From: an uncultured Prochlorococcus sp.
Lineage (GTDB): Bacteria; Cyanobacteriota; Cyanobacteriia; PCC-6307; Cyanobiaceae
DNA: 64,000 nucleotides
NCBI GenBank assembly: GCA_902573565.1
Contig: CACGKI010000002.1
Coordinates: 1 to 64,000 of the forward strand
Direction of reading: 5' to 3'
Position 1 is the stretch's first letter. Every line of letters begins with the position of its first letter. Below the pieces are notes generated by a model. The model was not told the origin of the DNA. It worked only from the letters and a program-made list of their open reading frames with translations, and made no database searches. Both the position numbers and the translations under genes were made by a program. This document shows, one piece after another, positions 54,326 to 62,689 of this stretch.

Positions 54326-54562
54326 ATGTATTCAATGTTTGATCTTCTTTTTGAAACACCTTCATATCGTCCAGTATATGTTATTTCTGATAGTGAAATG
54401 AAGGAGCTAAAGAAAAACCATCATCAAGAAGAGCTTGATGAAATTACAACACAAAAAGTAAGACTTGAAGATGCTTTTAAAGCTCAACTAAAACATCTTG
54501 AAGAGAGAGAAAAAGAAGTAAAGAAAGAACTTAAAATGCTCTCTGCCTCAAAAAATAAATAA
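54326..54562 (+). CDS. Small charged protein with PVYVISDSEM-type start, 78 aa
   Basis: MYSMFDLLFETPSYRPVYVI is a recurring start in picocyanobacterial small proteins. The rest is a long Lys/Glu coiled coil (LEDAFKAQLKHLEEREKEVK). It may be related to small stress proteins, but no function is known. It has a repeat-rich promoter region upstream and a strong terminator downstream, so it is a defined single-gene unit, probably regulated. Confidence 0.68.
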   Translation: MYSMFDLLFETPSYRPVYVISDSEMKELKKNHHQEELDEITTQKVRLEDAFKAQLKHLEEREKEVKKELKMLSASKNK

Positions 54563-54589
54563 TTTATTTTTAGAGAATTTACTTTTTCT

Positions 54590-54615
54590 AAAGACGGTTT
54601 TTAACCGTCTTTTTT
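54590..54615 (+). terminator. Rho-independent terminator
   Basis: A 10-bp stem AAAGACGGTT / AACCGTCTTT with loop TTT followed by T-rich sequence, 28 bp after the 78-aa gene stop. Confidence 0.9.
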
Positions 54616-54679
54616 ATTCTTCTAGTTTTAAGATATCCATTAATCCACAGATTTTTAAAATTTTATTCATAATAAAACT

Positions 54680-54784
54680 ATGAATGATAAAAAAGAAAAA
54701 ATAAGAATGTTTTTACCCTTTAGTTGGGTAATTTGCGCAGCAATATCCTTCGCATATATAAATTCACATTTAATAAATACCTAA
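54680..54784 (+). CDS. Micro membrane peptide, 34 aa
   Basis: ATG 54680 to TAA 54784: a basic start (MNDKKEKIRM) and one hydrophobic span (FLPFSWVICAAISFAYI). It ends 5 bp before the next gene, also a membrane protein, so they are probably co-transcribed. Confidence 0.45.
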   Translation: MNDKKEKIRMFLPFSWVICAAISFAYINSHLINT

Positions 54785-54789
54785 CTTAA

Positions 54790-55134
54790 ATGTCTTATCC
54801 CTCAAAAGACGAAATACTTGCATCTTCAAGAGGCTGGATAGCATCTCTTTTAAATTTCCTTCCTGGTTTAGGCTCAGGTTATTTATATCAAAGAAGATGG
54901 AAACCCTATTTTCTAACCATCGCTGCTAGTACTGCATGGTTCGCTTTAGGTTTTTTCTTACAAGGAGATTCAGAACCCTCTCAAAGTGAACAAATAATTG
55001 GAATTTCTGGTCTTCTTTTTATATCAATAGTTACGGTTATAGAAGCAAACTTGGCTTTCAAAAAAGCAATTAATAAAACAAAAACAGCAAAAGAGAAAAT
55101 AATGTCCTCTAACAAAAAAGGATGGTTTAAATAA
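54790..55134 (+). CDS. Membrane protein of unknown function, 114 aa
   Basis: Start MSYPSKDEILASSRGWIASL, then a Gly-rich turn (LNFLPGLGSGYLYQRRWKPY), two or three hydrophobic helices and a basic tail. The LLNFLPGLGSGYLYQRRW block is like TM2-type domains (small two-helix membrane modules with a GxGxxY turn). It lies 5 bp after the 34-aa peptide. The function is unknown. Confidence 0.68.
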   Translation: MSYPSKDEILASSRGWIASLLNFLPGLGSGYLYQRRWKPYFLTIAASTAWFALGFFLQGDSEPSQSEQIIGISGLLFISIVTVIEANLAFKKAINKTKTAKEKIMSSNKKGWFK

Positions 55135-55216
55135 TTCAAAAAATTAGATCAAAAAATATTTAATAAGTTCCAAGTTTCTTAATTTAAAAAATTAACATAA
55201 TTAATTTAAAACATTT

Positions 55217-55489
55217 TTAGGTATAAAAAAATAAAATTTCCTTTTCTTTGAGACCTTCCCATCCCGAGTCTATTAATAATTGATTCAATGTTTCTTTATC
55301 AAAATGCTTAGAACCCGTTTTGACGCATCTATTTCTCATTGATTTTTTAACACCACTCCTTTGTCTTTTATTCTCTTCATCCATAATTCTGTTATATAGA
55401 TTTAGCATTTTCTGAGGAATTGGAGTACCGTCAAGATCCACTCCATTTTGAATAGCAAGATCAACAGCCTGCATCCCCATTTTTTTCAT
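55217..55489 (-). CDS. Conserved small hypothetical protein, about 90 aa
   Basis: I use ATG 55489 (MKKMGMQAVDLAIQNGVDLD); a further M at 55480 is possible, and the upstream ATG 55522 adds a hydrophobic, unlikely extension. Basic region KRQRSGVKKSMRNRCVKTGS, then a helical end (DKETLNQLLIDSGWEG). Well-balanced composition; function unknown. Confidence 0.62.
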   Translation of the reverse strand: MKKMGMQAVDLAIQNGVDLDGTPIPQKMLNLYNRIMDEENKRQRSGVKKSMRNRCVKTGSKHFDKETLNQLLIDSGWEGLKEKEILFFYT

Positions 55490-55555
55490 ATATCTAAAAG
55501 AGCTGAAACTATAATAAAACAAAAACTATTCATCTATACTTCTGTAAATTATTAT

Positions 55556-56005
55556 TTATTGATTTTGAATTTCCTTTAGTACTCTAATAGCCTCTTTAAT
55601 ATGTTCAGGACCATTTAACAAATCTCTAAAAATATGCCTAACTGTTCCTTTGCGATCGATAACGTAAGTTACCCTTCCATCCATAAAACCTAATACTTTA
55701 GGAACTTTAAAAGTTTTCCTAAGAGAGTCATTCGTATCGCATAGTAGTGGATACTGTAATTTATTTTTATTGGCAAATGCTAAATGACTTGAGGTACTTC
55801 CATTACTTACTCCCCAAACTTGTGCACCTAACACTTTAAATAAGTCATATTTATCTCTAAATCCGCAAACTTCTATAGTGCAACCCGGCGTATCATCTTT
55901 TGGATAAAAAAACAAAACAAGGGGATTTTTTAATCCCTTATTTGATCTTTTAATTCCATTTTGATCCAATAAAGAAAATTCTGGAATTTTATCTCCGATC
56001 TGCAC
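55556..56005 (-). CDS. bcp: Peroxiredoxin Q/BCP
   Basis: 149 aa thiol peroxidase. The peroxidatic and resolving Cys are in KDDTPGCTIEVCGFRD near residue 42 (Cys-x4-Cys arrangement of atypical BCP). FFYPKDDTPGC and GVSNGSTSSHLAF are family blocks. It removes hydrogen peroxide and organic peroxides using thioredoxin. It lies in a stretch with other small stress-type genes. Confidence 0.95.
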   Translation of the reverse strand: MQIGDKIPEFSLLDQNGIKRSNKGLKNPLVLFFYPKDDTPGCTIEVCGFRDKYDLFKVLGAQVWGVSNGSTSSHLAFANKNKLQYPLLCDTNDSLRKTFKVPKVLGFMDGRVTYVIDRKGTVRHIFRDLLNGPEHIKEAIRVLKEIQNQ

Positions 56006-56154
56006 AATAGTTCTTATAAAGCTTCATATTAGAGGTTAATGTGTTTTTATTGTGGCCTTCAAAGTAAATAACTAATATTTAGGGCAAATACTTGTTTTAA
56101 AAGATACTAAAAAATTATTTAAATAGAGTAGGGTGAATCTATAAATTTAATATT

Positions 56155-56289
56155 ATGGAATTAATAATTTATATTTTTTTATTTCTTATTCTCTTCTTAG
56201 GAGTTATTTTTAATTTAAAAATAACTAATTTTAAAAAAGTTAAAGAAATAAAAAACAAAGTCAATGATTATTCAAAAAAGAATAATTAA
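56155..56289 (+). CDS. Small single-span membrane peptide, 44 aa
   Basis: ATG 56155 to TAA 56289: an N-terminal hydrophobic segment (LIIYIFLFLILFLGVIF) followed by a lysine-rich tail (KKVKEIKNKVNDYSKKNN). Typical N-out/C-in small membrane protein layout. No family is recognised. Confidence 0.42.
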   Translation: MELIIYIFLFLILFLGVIFNLKITNFKKVKEIKNKVNDYSKKNN

Positions 56290-56305
56290 ATATAAATTAC
56301 TAAGA

Positions 56306-56545
56306 TTAGAATTCAATTTTTTCATTTGGAGTAAATACTGAGCAATATTTTCTTACTAACTCCTTTGGCTGATCTGTAGAAGGGTTTATTAATTTTAATT
56401 TTAGTTTTTCTATGGCCTCATTAGCATCAATCTCACCAAGTCGATATCTTGCACACGCATCCAATACTTTAAACATTTTTGTGGTAACAGCTTCAGCTGG
56501 ATAAATTAGAAAAAATAGATAAAAAACAACGAATAAGTACTTCAT
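56306..56545 (-). CDS. Small secreted (periplasmic) protein, 79 aa
   Basis: A signal peptide is clear: MKYLFVVFYLFFLIYPAEA with an Ala-x-Ala site after residue 19. The mature part is about 60 residues with two Cys (DACARYRLG, RKYCSVF), which could form a disulfide. Helical DANEAIEKLKLKL. No family is recognised; probably periplasmic. Confidence 0.65.
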   Translation of the reverse strand: MKYLFVVFYLFFLIYPAEAVTTKMFKVLDACARYRLGEIDANEAIEKLKLKLINPSTDQPKELVRKYCSVFTPNEKIEF

Positions 56546-56700
56546 TTTTCAAGATATTAGATATTTAGCGAATAGTTTCAATAATTTAGAAAGAAATTAA
56601 AATTTAATAGAATAAACTAATTTGAGTTGAATATAGAATTTCTCTAAATTAATAATAAAAGAAATTAAGATAAAATAAGTATTAGTAATAAATAATCTCT

Positions 56701-56844
56701 ATGAAAATGAGAAAATTGATAGATAAACATAAAACTCTTATAAATTGGTATCAAAAAAAATTCAAATTGAGTGATTATCAATTACTTTGGTTAGTTTTCT
56801 TTAAAGGAGTATTAATAACAATAATATTTTTCAAAATTTTTTAA
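56701..56844 (+). CDS. Small single-span membrane peptide, 47 aa
   Basis: ATG 56701 to TAA 56844: a basic amphipathic start (MRKLIDKHKTLINWYQKKFK) followed by LLWLVFFKGVLITIIFF. The orientation is probably N-in. No family is recognised. It lies 90 bp before tatA. Confidence 0.42.
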   Translation: MKMRKLIDKHKTLINWYQKKFKLSDYQLLWLVFFKGVLITIIFFKIF

Positions 56845-56934
56845 TATTAATAAAGCTGTTCCAATAATGAAATTTTTACATGATTTGACTATATTTAATA
56901 ATAGATTTCCTAATTAGTTAAATAATTATCAGCC

Positions 56935-57225
56935 ATGAATATTTTTGGTGTAGGTTTGCCTGAAGTTACAGTAATACTTATCTTAGCTCTTTTAATTTTT
57001 GGTCCCAAAAAACTTCCAGAATTAGGAAAACAGCTTGGCAAAACTTTGAAAAGTCTTAAAAAAGCTTCGAATGAATTTCAAAATGAAATCGATCAAGTTA
57101 TGAACGAAGAGGATAAAGAGGAATCTCCTCAATCTATAGAAAGCAATCAAACAAATGAAATGAATCAAAAAAAAATAGATTCAGAAAAAAAGAATTTTTC
57201 AAATAAAGAAAACAGTAACAAATAA
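56935..57225 (+). CDS. tatA: Twin-arginine translocase subunit TatA
   Basis: 96 aa: one N-terminal helix (PEVTVILILALLIFGPKKLP) with the FGPKKLPELG hinge, an amphipathic helix (KQLGKTLKSLKKASNEFQNE) and a long polar Glu/Asn/Lys tail. It forms the pore-like component of Tat export and thylakoid import of folded proteins. It is 4 bp before a conserved hypothetical gene. Confidence 0.94.
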   Translation: MNIFGVGLPEVTVILILALLIFGPKKLPELGKQLGKTLKSLKKASNEFQNEIDQVMNEEDKEESPQSIESNQTNEMNQKKIDSEKKNFSNKENSNK

Positions 57226-57229
57226 TATC

Positions 57230-57622
57230 TTGGATAGGCCTATAACTCCTATAGACGAATTTGAAAGAGCATTACATAATGCGGCTCTGACTAAAGAAGA
57301 ATACGAATTAATAGACTACATTCGCTATACAAGTGTTTTTACACAGCCTAGTCTTATTAAGGACTTAAAAAGGCCATCAAAGCCTCCTCTTTTGTCAGTT
57401 CTATGTCAAATTTGTAGAAAAATTGGTTCGGAGATGCCAGATCATTTCAAAAAAGTAATTGAGTGGTCAACTGAAATAAGTGATCACGATACAAGATGGG
57501 ATGCACATTTAATTTGTGCAGAAGCTTTGAATATAGACAAAATTCCATTAAGTCCTATTCATGGAACAACTTTATTTGATGTTCTTGTTGTACACAAAGA
57601 ATTATTTCTTGGCTTTGATTGA
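57230..57622 (+). CDS. Conserved cyanobacterial hypothetical protein, 130 aa
   Basis: TTG start at 57230 (MDRPITPIDEFERALHNAAL), 4 bp after tatA. Helical with LIDYIRYTSVFTQPSLIKDL, CQICRKIGSEMP (CxxC) and STEISDHDTRWDAHLICAEA. Soluble; function unknown. Co-transcription with tatA is likely. No membrane segment and no signal peptide. Confidence 0.68.
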   Translation: MDRPITPIDEFERALHNAALTKEEYELIDYIRYTSVFTQPSLIKDLKRPSKPPLLSVLCQICRKIGSEMPDHFKKVIEWSTEISDHDTRWDAHLICAEALNIDKIPLSPIHGTTLFDVLVVHKELFLGFD

Positions 57623-57628
57623 ATTAAA

Positions 57629-57946
57629 TTAATCATCTAAAGGCACAGAATCAGTATCTATAACTTCCGAATCATCATACTTATTTATTTTTTTTTCAAT
57701 CCAGTTATTTATATAACTAACTAAAGGCAATGAACCTCTAAAAATAAAAATAGAGGTAGGCAAAGAGCTTAATAAACCGACTACAGGACTTTTAAAAAGT
57801 AATCTTCCGGCTTTAATGTTAAATAAAATGATAAGCGCTGAGGGAATTATAACTTTAACTACTGTTTTAAGCGCCTCAAGCCAACCAACACGATAAGTCC
57901 ACCACACTAAGATTATGCCAACTACATAGAGGAATAAGTATGTCAT
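57629..57946 (-). CDS. Membrane protein of unknown function, 105 aa
   Basis: Three hydrophobic stretches (FLYVVGIILVWWTYRVGW, VIIPSALIILFNI, SSLPTSIFIFRGSLPLVSYI) and an acidic C-terminal tail ending DSVPLDD. No family is recognised. It converges on the tatA operon with a 6-bp gap, a compact arrangement supporting a real gene. Confidence 0.6.
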   Translation of the reverse strand: MTYLFLYVVGIILVWWTYRVGWLEALKTVVKVIIPSALIILFNIKAGRLLFKSPVVGLLSSLPTSIFIFRGSLPLVSYINNWIEKKINKYDDSEVIDTDSVPLDD

Positions 57947-58036
57947 AAAAATAGTATAATAATTATCTATTTATCTTGTTCTTACTAAGAAAAAGATTTT
58001 ATAAATTTTTTAACATCAATCAACCAAATCATAGTA

Positions 58037-58252
58037 ATGAGTTTTTCTGAAATAAGAAAATTTTTAATTAAAATGCAATCTGATGAAGACTTAAAAAAGC
58101 TTGTTACTACATCCTCAACAGCGGATGATGTAGCCCTAATAGGTCAACGATTAGGTTATGACTTTTCAGGAGATGATCTCTTAAGATTTAATGGACAAAA
58201 AGTTGATAAGGTTACCGTAAGAAAAGTAGATCATCCTGGAGAATACCACTAA
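58037..58252 (+). CDS. Nif11-like leader-peptide-type protein
   Basis: 71 aa. The first 50 residues match the Nif11/TIGR03798 pattern: MSFSEIRKFLIKMQSDEDLK, then STADDVALIGQRLGYDFSGDDLL. In lanthipeptide precursors (prochlorosins) this domain is the leader of a core peptide cleaved after Gly-Gly. Here there is no double-Gly site and no Cys in the 20-residue tail (VDKVTVRKVDHPGEYH), so it is probably a stand-alone Nif11 protein, not a natural-product precursor. No lanthionine synthetase is nearby. Confidence 0.72.
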   Translation: MSFSEIRKFLIKMQSDEDLKKLVTTSSTADDVALIGQRLGYDFSGDDLLRFNGQKVDKVTVRKVDHPGEYH

Positions 58253-58253
58253 A

Positions 58254-58763
58254 TTAAGACTTAACCCATATCGCAAGCCCTCCGCCCCTGCCTCGAGCAC
58301 ATAACCAATTATCTTTAGTGCTAATTCCTACAAGTGAGAAAAAAGGCATTTTTTTATCTTCTGGTTTTTTTAATTCCTTATTAAATAATGGGAAACTGCT
58401 TATACTGATTTTCAATTCTTTAAAATAGAAAGCCAATAAAGGTCTAATCCCTTTTAATTCTGCGCTGCCTATAAAAGTAATATTTAATAATCCGAAATTA
58501 ATTGAATTTTTTATTTCATAATTTACTTGATCCTCTTTATTTTTACTTTTTAATTCGAGTCTTGCCGACAATACTTGGAGAATCGAACTGGGTATATTTT
58601 TGATTTCATCTGACTCATTTCCCCATACATACTTAAACTTCCATATACCTAACAATTCCTCATATAGAATTCCGCTACCATTTTTTTGAGAATTTTTTTC
58701 TAATAGTTTTATCTCATTAATATCAGGGAAATGTTTCATAATAGATTTTAGTCTAAGGATCAA
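58254..58763 (-). CDS. Conserved hypothetical protein, possibly PAP/fibrillin-like
   Basis: 169 aa (or 161 from ATG 58739). Beta-rich: ELLGIWKFKYVWGNESDEIK, SSILQVLSARLELKSKNKED, LLNITFIGSAELKGIRPLLA and a final WLCARGRGGGLAIWVKS. The beta-barrel layout and terminal ARGRGGGLAIW block resemble the plastid lipid-associated/fibrillin-type proteins of cyanobacteria; this is tentative. It converges on the Nif11-like gene with a 1-bp gap. Confidence 0.6.
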   Translation of the reverse strand: MILRLKSIMKHFPDINEIKLLEKNSQKNGSGILYEELLGIWKFKYVWGNESDEIKNIPSSILQVLSARLELKSKNKEDQVNYEIKNSINFGLLNITFIGSAELKGIRPLLAFYFKELKISISSFPLFNKELKKPEDKKMPFFSLVGISTKDNWLCARGRGGGLAIWVKS

Positions 58764-58911
58764 ATACTAAGATAACTTCATAAAAAATGTTCCTAGTTAA
58801 AAATTTCTCCAAAAAGATTTCTTTGTTTCAATATATTTCCAAAAAAATAATTTTTCGACACACATAAGGAACAAGTTCTCGTTAATATATTTACATAAAG
58901 TAACTAATTTA

Positions 58912-59022
58912 ATGGATTTTATTTCTAAAAGCCAAGGATACATCCCTCTAAAAGCAGTCCCTTACATATTCTTCTTAGCTGTTGTACTAAGCATTACAAC
59001 TTCTACAAATACATTTGTCTAA
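58912..59022 (+). CDS. Small membrane peptide, 36 aa
   Basis: ATG 58912 to TAA 59022: MDFISKSQGYIPLKAVPYIF, then LAVVLSITTSTNTFV. One hydrophobic helix with short ends. It lies 37 bp upstream of the carotenoid isomerase-like gene. It shares the MDFI start with the 31-aa peptide at 51753. No family is recognised. Confidence 0.5.
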   Translation: MDFISKSQGYIPLKAVPYIFFLAVVLSITTSTNTFV

Positions 59023-59059
59023 AACAAATTAGTTTTACGAAGAACTAAGTAGATAATTA

Positions 59060-60589
59060 ATGGACAAATACGATGTTGTAATAGTAGGAAGTGGAATAGG
59101 AGGATTATGTTGCGGTTCGATACTAGCCTTATCAGGTAAAAAAGTACTTATATGTGAAGCTCATACCCAGCCGGGAGGTGTTGCTCACAGTTTCAAAAAA
59201 AACGGTTACACTTTCGAATCAGGTCCTTCATTGTGGAGTGGAATAGGTAAATGGCCCACTAATAATCCCTTAGGGCAAATTCTTAAATTACTTGATGAAG
59301 AAGTTGAACTATTTCAATACAAAGGTTGGCAAGTAATTGTCCCAGAAGGCAATTTTAATCTTGATGTTGGGGAAGAACCTTTTAAACAAACAATTAAAAC
59401 TTTAAGAGGTGAGAAATCTGTTAAAGAATGGGAATCATTTATTTCCGGAATAAAACCCCTTAGCCAAATAATAAATGAAATACCTTTACTCTCATTTTCT
59501 CCCGAATCAATAAATTTCTTAGATCTAATAAATTTAACCTCAAAATTTTTACCTAATATCAAGCAAATACCAAAAATTAATAAGGGCTTTGGGAATTTAG
59601 TAAATAATCATCTAGAGGATCCTTTTCTCAGAAATTGGGTTGATTTATTGAGCTTTTTAATAAGTGGTATGTCAATGCATGATACAAATACAGCTGCTAT
59701 GGCTACTTTATTTAACGAATGGTTTGAACCAAATTCATACCTTGAATACCCTAAAGGAGGAAGTGAATCTATCGTAAAAGCCTTAATTAATGGATTTAAA
59801 AAAAATGGAGGAGAATTAATTCTCTCTTCAAGAGTAAAGACAATTAACTTCGATAAAAATTTGGCAATAGGTATAACTCTAAATAATGGTTCTAGTTATA
59901 GTTGTGAATCTGTTGTCTCGAATACTGATGTTTGGAATTTAAAAAAGTTAATTCCAAATGAAATTTCAGAAAAATGGAATACAAGAATTTTGAACCCTAA
60001 TAAATGTGATTCTTTCCTTCATATACATCTAGGTTTTGATGCTGATGGTCTTGAAGATTTGCCAATACATGCGATACATGTTGATGAGTGGGAAAAAGGT
60101 ATTACCGCAGAGAGAAATATAGCTGTATTTTCAATCCCATCAGTTTTAGATAAAAATATGGCCCCTCAAGGAAAACATGTTCTTCATGGATATACTCCCG
60201 CAAATGAACCTTGGGAAATTTGGGAAAACCTAAATCCAAAGGAATTAGAATATAGAAATTTAAAAGAAGAAAGATGTTCTGTATTCCTTAATGCAGTGCG
60301 AAAATTCATCCCTGACATAGATGAAAGGATTGAATTAAAGATGCTAGGAACCCCAATCACTCATAAAAAATTCACTAATACCTATTGCGGTAGTTACGGC
60401 CCTGCATTATCTGCAGCAAAAGGGCTTTTCCCAGGCTGCAAAACTCCAGTAAAAAATTTATTTACTTGCGGTGCAAGTACATTTCCAGGTATTGGAATTC
60501 CTGCTGTTTCAGCAAGTGGTGCTTACGCAGCTGAAAAAATTATAGGTAAAAAAGAATTTAAAACTCTTCTTAAGAAAATAAATTTATGA
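59060..60589 (+). CDS. crtH: Carotenoid isomerase-like FAD oxidoreductase (CrtH/CrtISO type)
   Basis: 509 aa of the phytoene-desaturase superfamily. The FAD fold is VVIVGSGIGGLCCGSILALS near residue 6, then EAHTQPGGVAHSF. The family C-terminal block is LFTCGASTFPGIGIPAVSASG. These match cyanobacterial CrtH, which converts poly-cis lycopene precursors to all-trans lycopene. Related desaturase-like paralogues exist, so crtH is probable rather than proven. ATG 59060 gives the standard start. Confidence 0.85.
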   Translation: MDKYDVVIVGSGIGGLCCGSILALSGKKVLICEAHTQPGGVAHSFKKNGYTFESGPSLWSGIGKWPTNNPLGQILKLLDEEVELFQYKGWQVIVPEGNFNLDVGEEPFKQTIKTLRGEKSVKEWESFISGIKPLSQIINEIPLLSFSPESINFLDLINLTSKFLPNIKQIPKINKGFGNLVNNHLEDPFLRNWVDLLSFLISGMSMHDTNTAAMATLFNEWFEPNSYLEYPKGGSESIVKALINGFKKNGGELILSSRVKTINFDKNLAIGITLNNGSSYSCESVVSNTDVWNLKKLIPNEISEKWNTRILNPNKCDSFLHIHLGFDADGLEDLPIHAIHVDEWEKGITAERNIAVFSIPSVLDKNMAPQGKHVLHGYTPANEPWEIWENLNPKELEYRNLKEERCSVFLNAVRKFIPDIDERIELKMLGTPITHKKFTNTYCGSYGPALSAAKGLFPGCKTPVKNLFTCGASTFPGIGIPAVSASGAYAAEKIIGKKEFKTLLKKINL

Positions 60590-60707
60590 ATAAAAGTTCT
60601 TTTTTATAACTCTTCAAATACTTAGTTAAGAAATAAGAATAAAAAAAGCAAAAACGTTCAATAATGATAATCTTAATCTGAACATAAACATAACTTATAG
60701 CTCTTAT

Positions 60708-60911
60708 ATGTTTTTCTTATCAATTCCTCAAGCCTGGCACCTAGTTGGCACTTGGTCAGAACAACTTCCAAGCGAGTCAAATCTTATAGGAATGGGCCAA
60801 ACAGAATTAATGATGACTTTACATTCAATATTCGTTCCTCTTTTACTTGTGATTTCATATTACCTATTCAATAGACTTAATAAAAACGAATCAAAGAAAA
60901 TTAAAGGATGA
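60708..60911 (+). CDS. Small membrane protein, 67 aa
   Basis: MFFLSIPQAWHLVGTWSEQL starts a short polar segment; one helix (TLHSIFVPLLLVISYYLF) precedes a basic end (NRLNKNESKKIKG). Well-balanced composition suggests a real small membrane protein. No family is recognised. Confidence 0.6.
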   Translation: MFFLSIPQAWHLVGTWSEQLPSESNLIGMGQTELMMTLHSIFVPLLLVISYYLFNRLNKNESKKIKG

Positions 60912-60922
60912 TCGTTTAAGAT

Positions 60923-61213
60923 CTATTTAGCTGAACTTCTTCTAACTACTTTTCTACCTGTAGAAGTATCAACTCCGCTTGAATCTTTAGTTTGTGAATT
61001 AGTTTCAACATTATCAACATCACTTTTATCCATTTCTGCGCAAACACCTACTACCATGGCAGCTTGCATTTGATCTGGTAAATCTCCAATAGTTAATAAG
61101 GCCTTTAAAACTAATTGAAGTCTAGTTTGCCGATCTATTTCAGGTCTTAGTTTTTTTACGGTATTCCAAAGTTCTTGGGTAACTTCTTTTAAAAGTTCTC
61201 GATCTACAGCCAA
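60923..61213 (-). CDS. Conserved hypothetical protein, 96 aa
   Basis: MAVDRELLKEVTQELWNTVK, then RPEIDRQTRLQLVLKALLTI and DLPDQMQAAMVVGVCAEMDK: helical and well-conserved-looking. The second half is low-complexity (TNSQTKDSSGVDTST) ending in a basic GRKVVRRSSAK. Soluble; possibly nucleic-acid-associated through the basic end (inference). Confidence 0.65.
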   Translation of the reverse strand: MAVDRELLKEVTQELWNTVKKLRPEIDRQTRLQLVLKALLTIGDLPDQMQAAMVVGVCAEMDKSDVDNVETNSQTKDSSGVDTSTGRKVVRRSSAK

Positions 61214-61305
61214 ATTTAATTCCTTTTTGTATTTCTTCTAATCTAACAAAAAATTGGATCTCGTAAAATAATATTCAATAAAAAGATTGTTAGTTAATAT
61301 TTTTT

Positions 61306-61512
61306 CTATGCGAATATAAGTTGCATTTGTTGATGCATTTCATTCTTCTCTTTCAAAAGTTCATCTTTTTCAATCTTTTTTAGAGTAAAAGTTCTATAAA
61401 ATTTTTTTTGGATCTTAATTGGAGTATTTTCAAACTTTGCATTTTTGCTTATTAGAAAATTCCACTCTTTTGAATTAAAAGGGGCATAAGGAGAAGATGA
61501 AATCACTTTCAT
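61306..61512 (-). CDS. Small hypothetical protein, 68 aa
   Basis: MKVISSSPYAPFNSKEWNFL at the start and a helical Lys/Glu end (KKIEKDELLKEKNEMHQQMQ). Soluble; no family recognised. The ATG start and the composition are ordinary for this segment. Confidence 0.52.
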   Translation of the reverse strand: MKVISSSPYAPFNSKEWNFLISKNAKFENTPIKIQKKFYRTFTLKKIEKDELLKEKNEMHQQMQLIFA

Positions 61513-61812
61513 ATCTTAATAATACGTCTGTACTAATTATAGTACATTTTTACTATTAGGCAACAGTTGGGCCTCCTTATCTGAATTTCAAAGCAACCTT
61601 ATGAATGGATTGATTTTTTTTATCTAATTCTTGTAATTTATAAGTTTTATAAATTAATAAACGTATAATGCATTACTTGTTAATCCCTTTTTTTAGTGAC
61701 TTGAGACTTTTCTCAAGGAAAACCCAATAAAAAATAGAATATGTTGATATAAATATTGACAAGATATTTTTGAAAATCCTACCTATAAAAAAACTAGTTA
61801 GTTCGATTGAAA
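61513..61812. other. Gene-free stretch
   Basis: About 300 bp of AT-rich sequence between the divergent 68-aa and 102-aa genes. I see no convincing ORF, repeat or RNA structure; it presumably holds the promoters of both flanking genes. Confidence 0.45.
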
Positions 61813-62121
61813 ATGCTTCTTAGTAATGAAAAAAGGCTGAAGATTCAAGGAATAATCAAAAGGATTGCACAAGATAAATCAATTACATTAGAAGAAAGAA
61901 TATATGTTGAGAAATTTGCACACCACAATTCAACAATTTCTCTTTGGCTAAAGAAAGCCAATAGCTTTAGGAGGAATGGTGTAAAAAATGATGGGGGGAT
62001 TGATACTCTATTACAATCACTGGGGATAGATGGACTAGATAAAGAAGATCATTTCAATCCAAATGAAGATGATATATCTGACTGGTTTGGCGGCGCTCCT
62101 GATTGGTTAAAAAGAAGTTAG
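61813..62121 (+). CDS. Conserved-looking hypothetical protein, about 102 aa
   Basis: I use ATG 61813 (MLLSNEKRLKIQGIIKRIAQ); a TTG at 61807 adds two residues. Helical N-terminal half (SITLEERIYVEKFAHHNS), then SFRRNGVKNDGGIDTLLQSL and an acidic aromatic end (DISDWFGGAPDWLKRS). Soluble. No family recognised; good composition. Confidence 0.62.
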   Translation: MLLSNEKRLKIQGIIKRIAQDKSITLEERIYVEKFAHHNSTISLWLKKANSFRRNGVKNDGGIDTLLQSLGIDGLDKEDHFNPNEDDISDWFGGAPDWLKRS

Positions 62122-62393
62122 GTTTATATATGATCAAATGGCCCAGGCTGTTTTACACAAAAATATACTCGCCAAAGATATCAATACCCAAAAAATCCAT
62201 GGTAAAAATTTAATCGGAAATAAATATTGTTTTGAAAAGGTTTTCATATATTTTTTTCTTTTAGAATATTTCTTACTTACCATTTTTGAGAATAGGTTTA
62301 ATTGCTCTATTTAGTATGGGAAAAATTATATGAATACTCAAGGATATTAAATCACTCAAAAACTTTAAAAGTTAATCAAGGCATCATTGAAAT

Positions 62394-62534
62394 CTAAGCA
62401 ACTTTATCTTCAATGTTCCCTGTAAAATTTACTATTTCTGCCTCATCATGATCTGAATCATTCCAATACTTTATAAGTCTTTCTAATTCATCAATCCTCT
62501 TTTTGGCATTTGCAATTTTTTCAGTAGTTGTCAT
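62394..62534 (-). CDS. Small coiled-coil protein, 46 aa
   Basis: ATG 62534 to TAG 62394: MTTTEKIANAKKRIDELERL has heptad-like spacing, followed by an acidic end (NDSDHDEAEIVNFTGNIEDK). The composition is not low-complexity, so a real short protein is plausible. No family is recognised. Confidence 0.5.
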   Translation of the reverse strand: MTTTEKIANAKKRIDELERLIKYWNDSDHDEAEIVNFTGNIEDKVA

Positions 62535-62689
62535 ATAAAACTTCTATCTATCCAATTAATACATGAAAAATAAATATTTCAATGGATGTAACAATTTTTA
62601 GGCTATAAATATTAATTTTTGGTTAATTACTTAAATATACTATGGCCCTCTAGCCGCTGAGTAATTATACTTAAATAAAAGCGAAATTT

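Noticed and set aside
58895..58915. HLR1-type RpaB site (TTTACATA) before the 36-aa peptide
   Set aside because: Only one good half-site; the second is degenerate and the spacing is off by one.
62130..62213. 27-codon frame downstream of the 102-aa gene
   Set aside because: Very short, no regular hydrophobic or charged pattern, no start signals.
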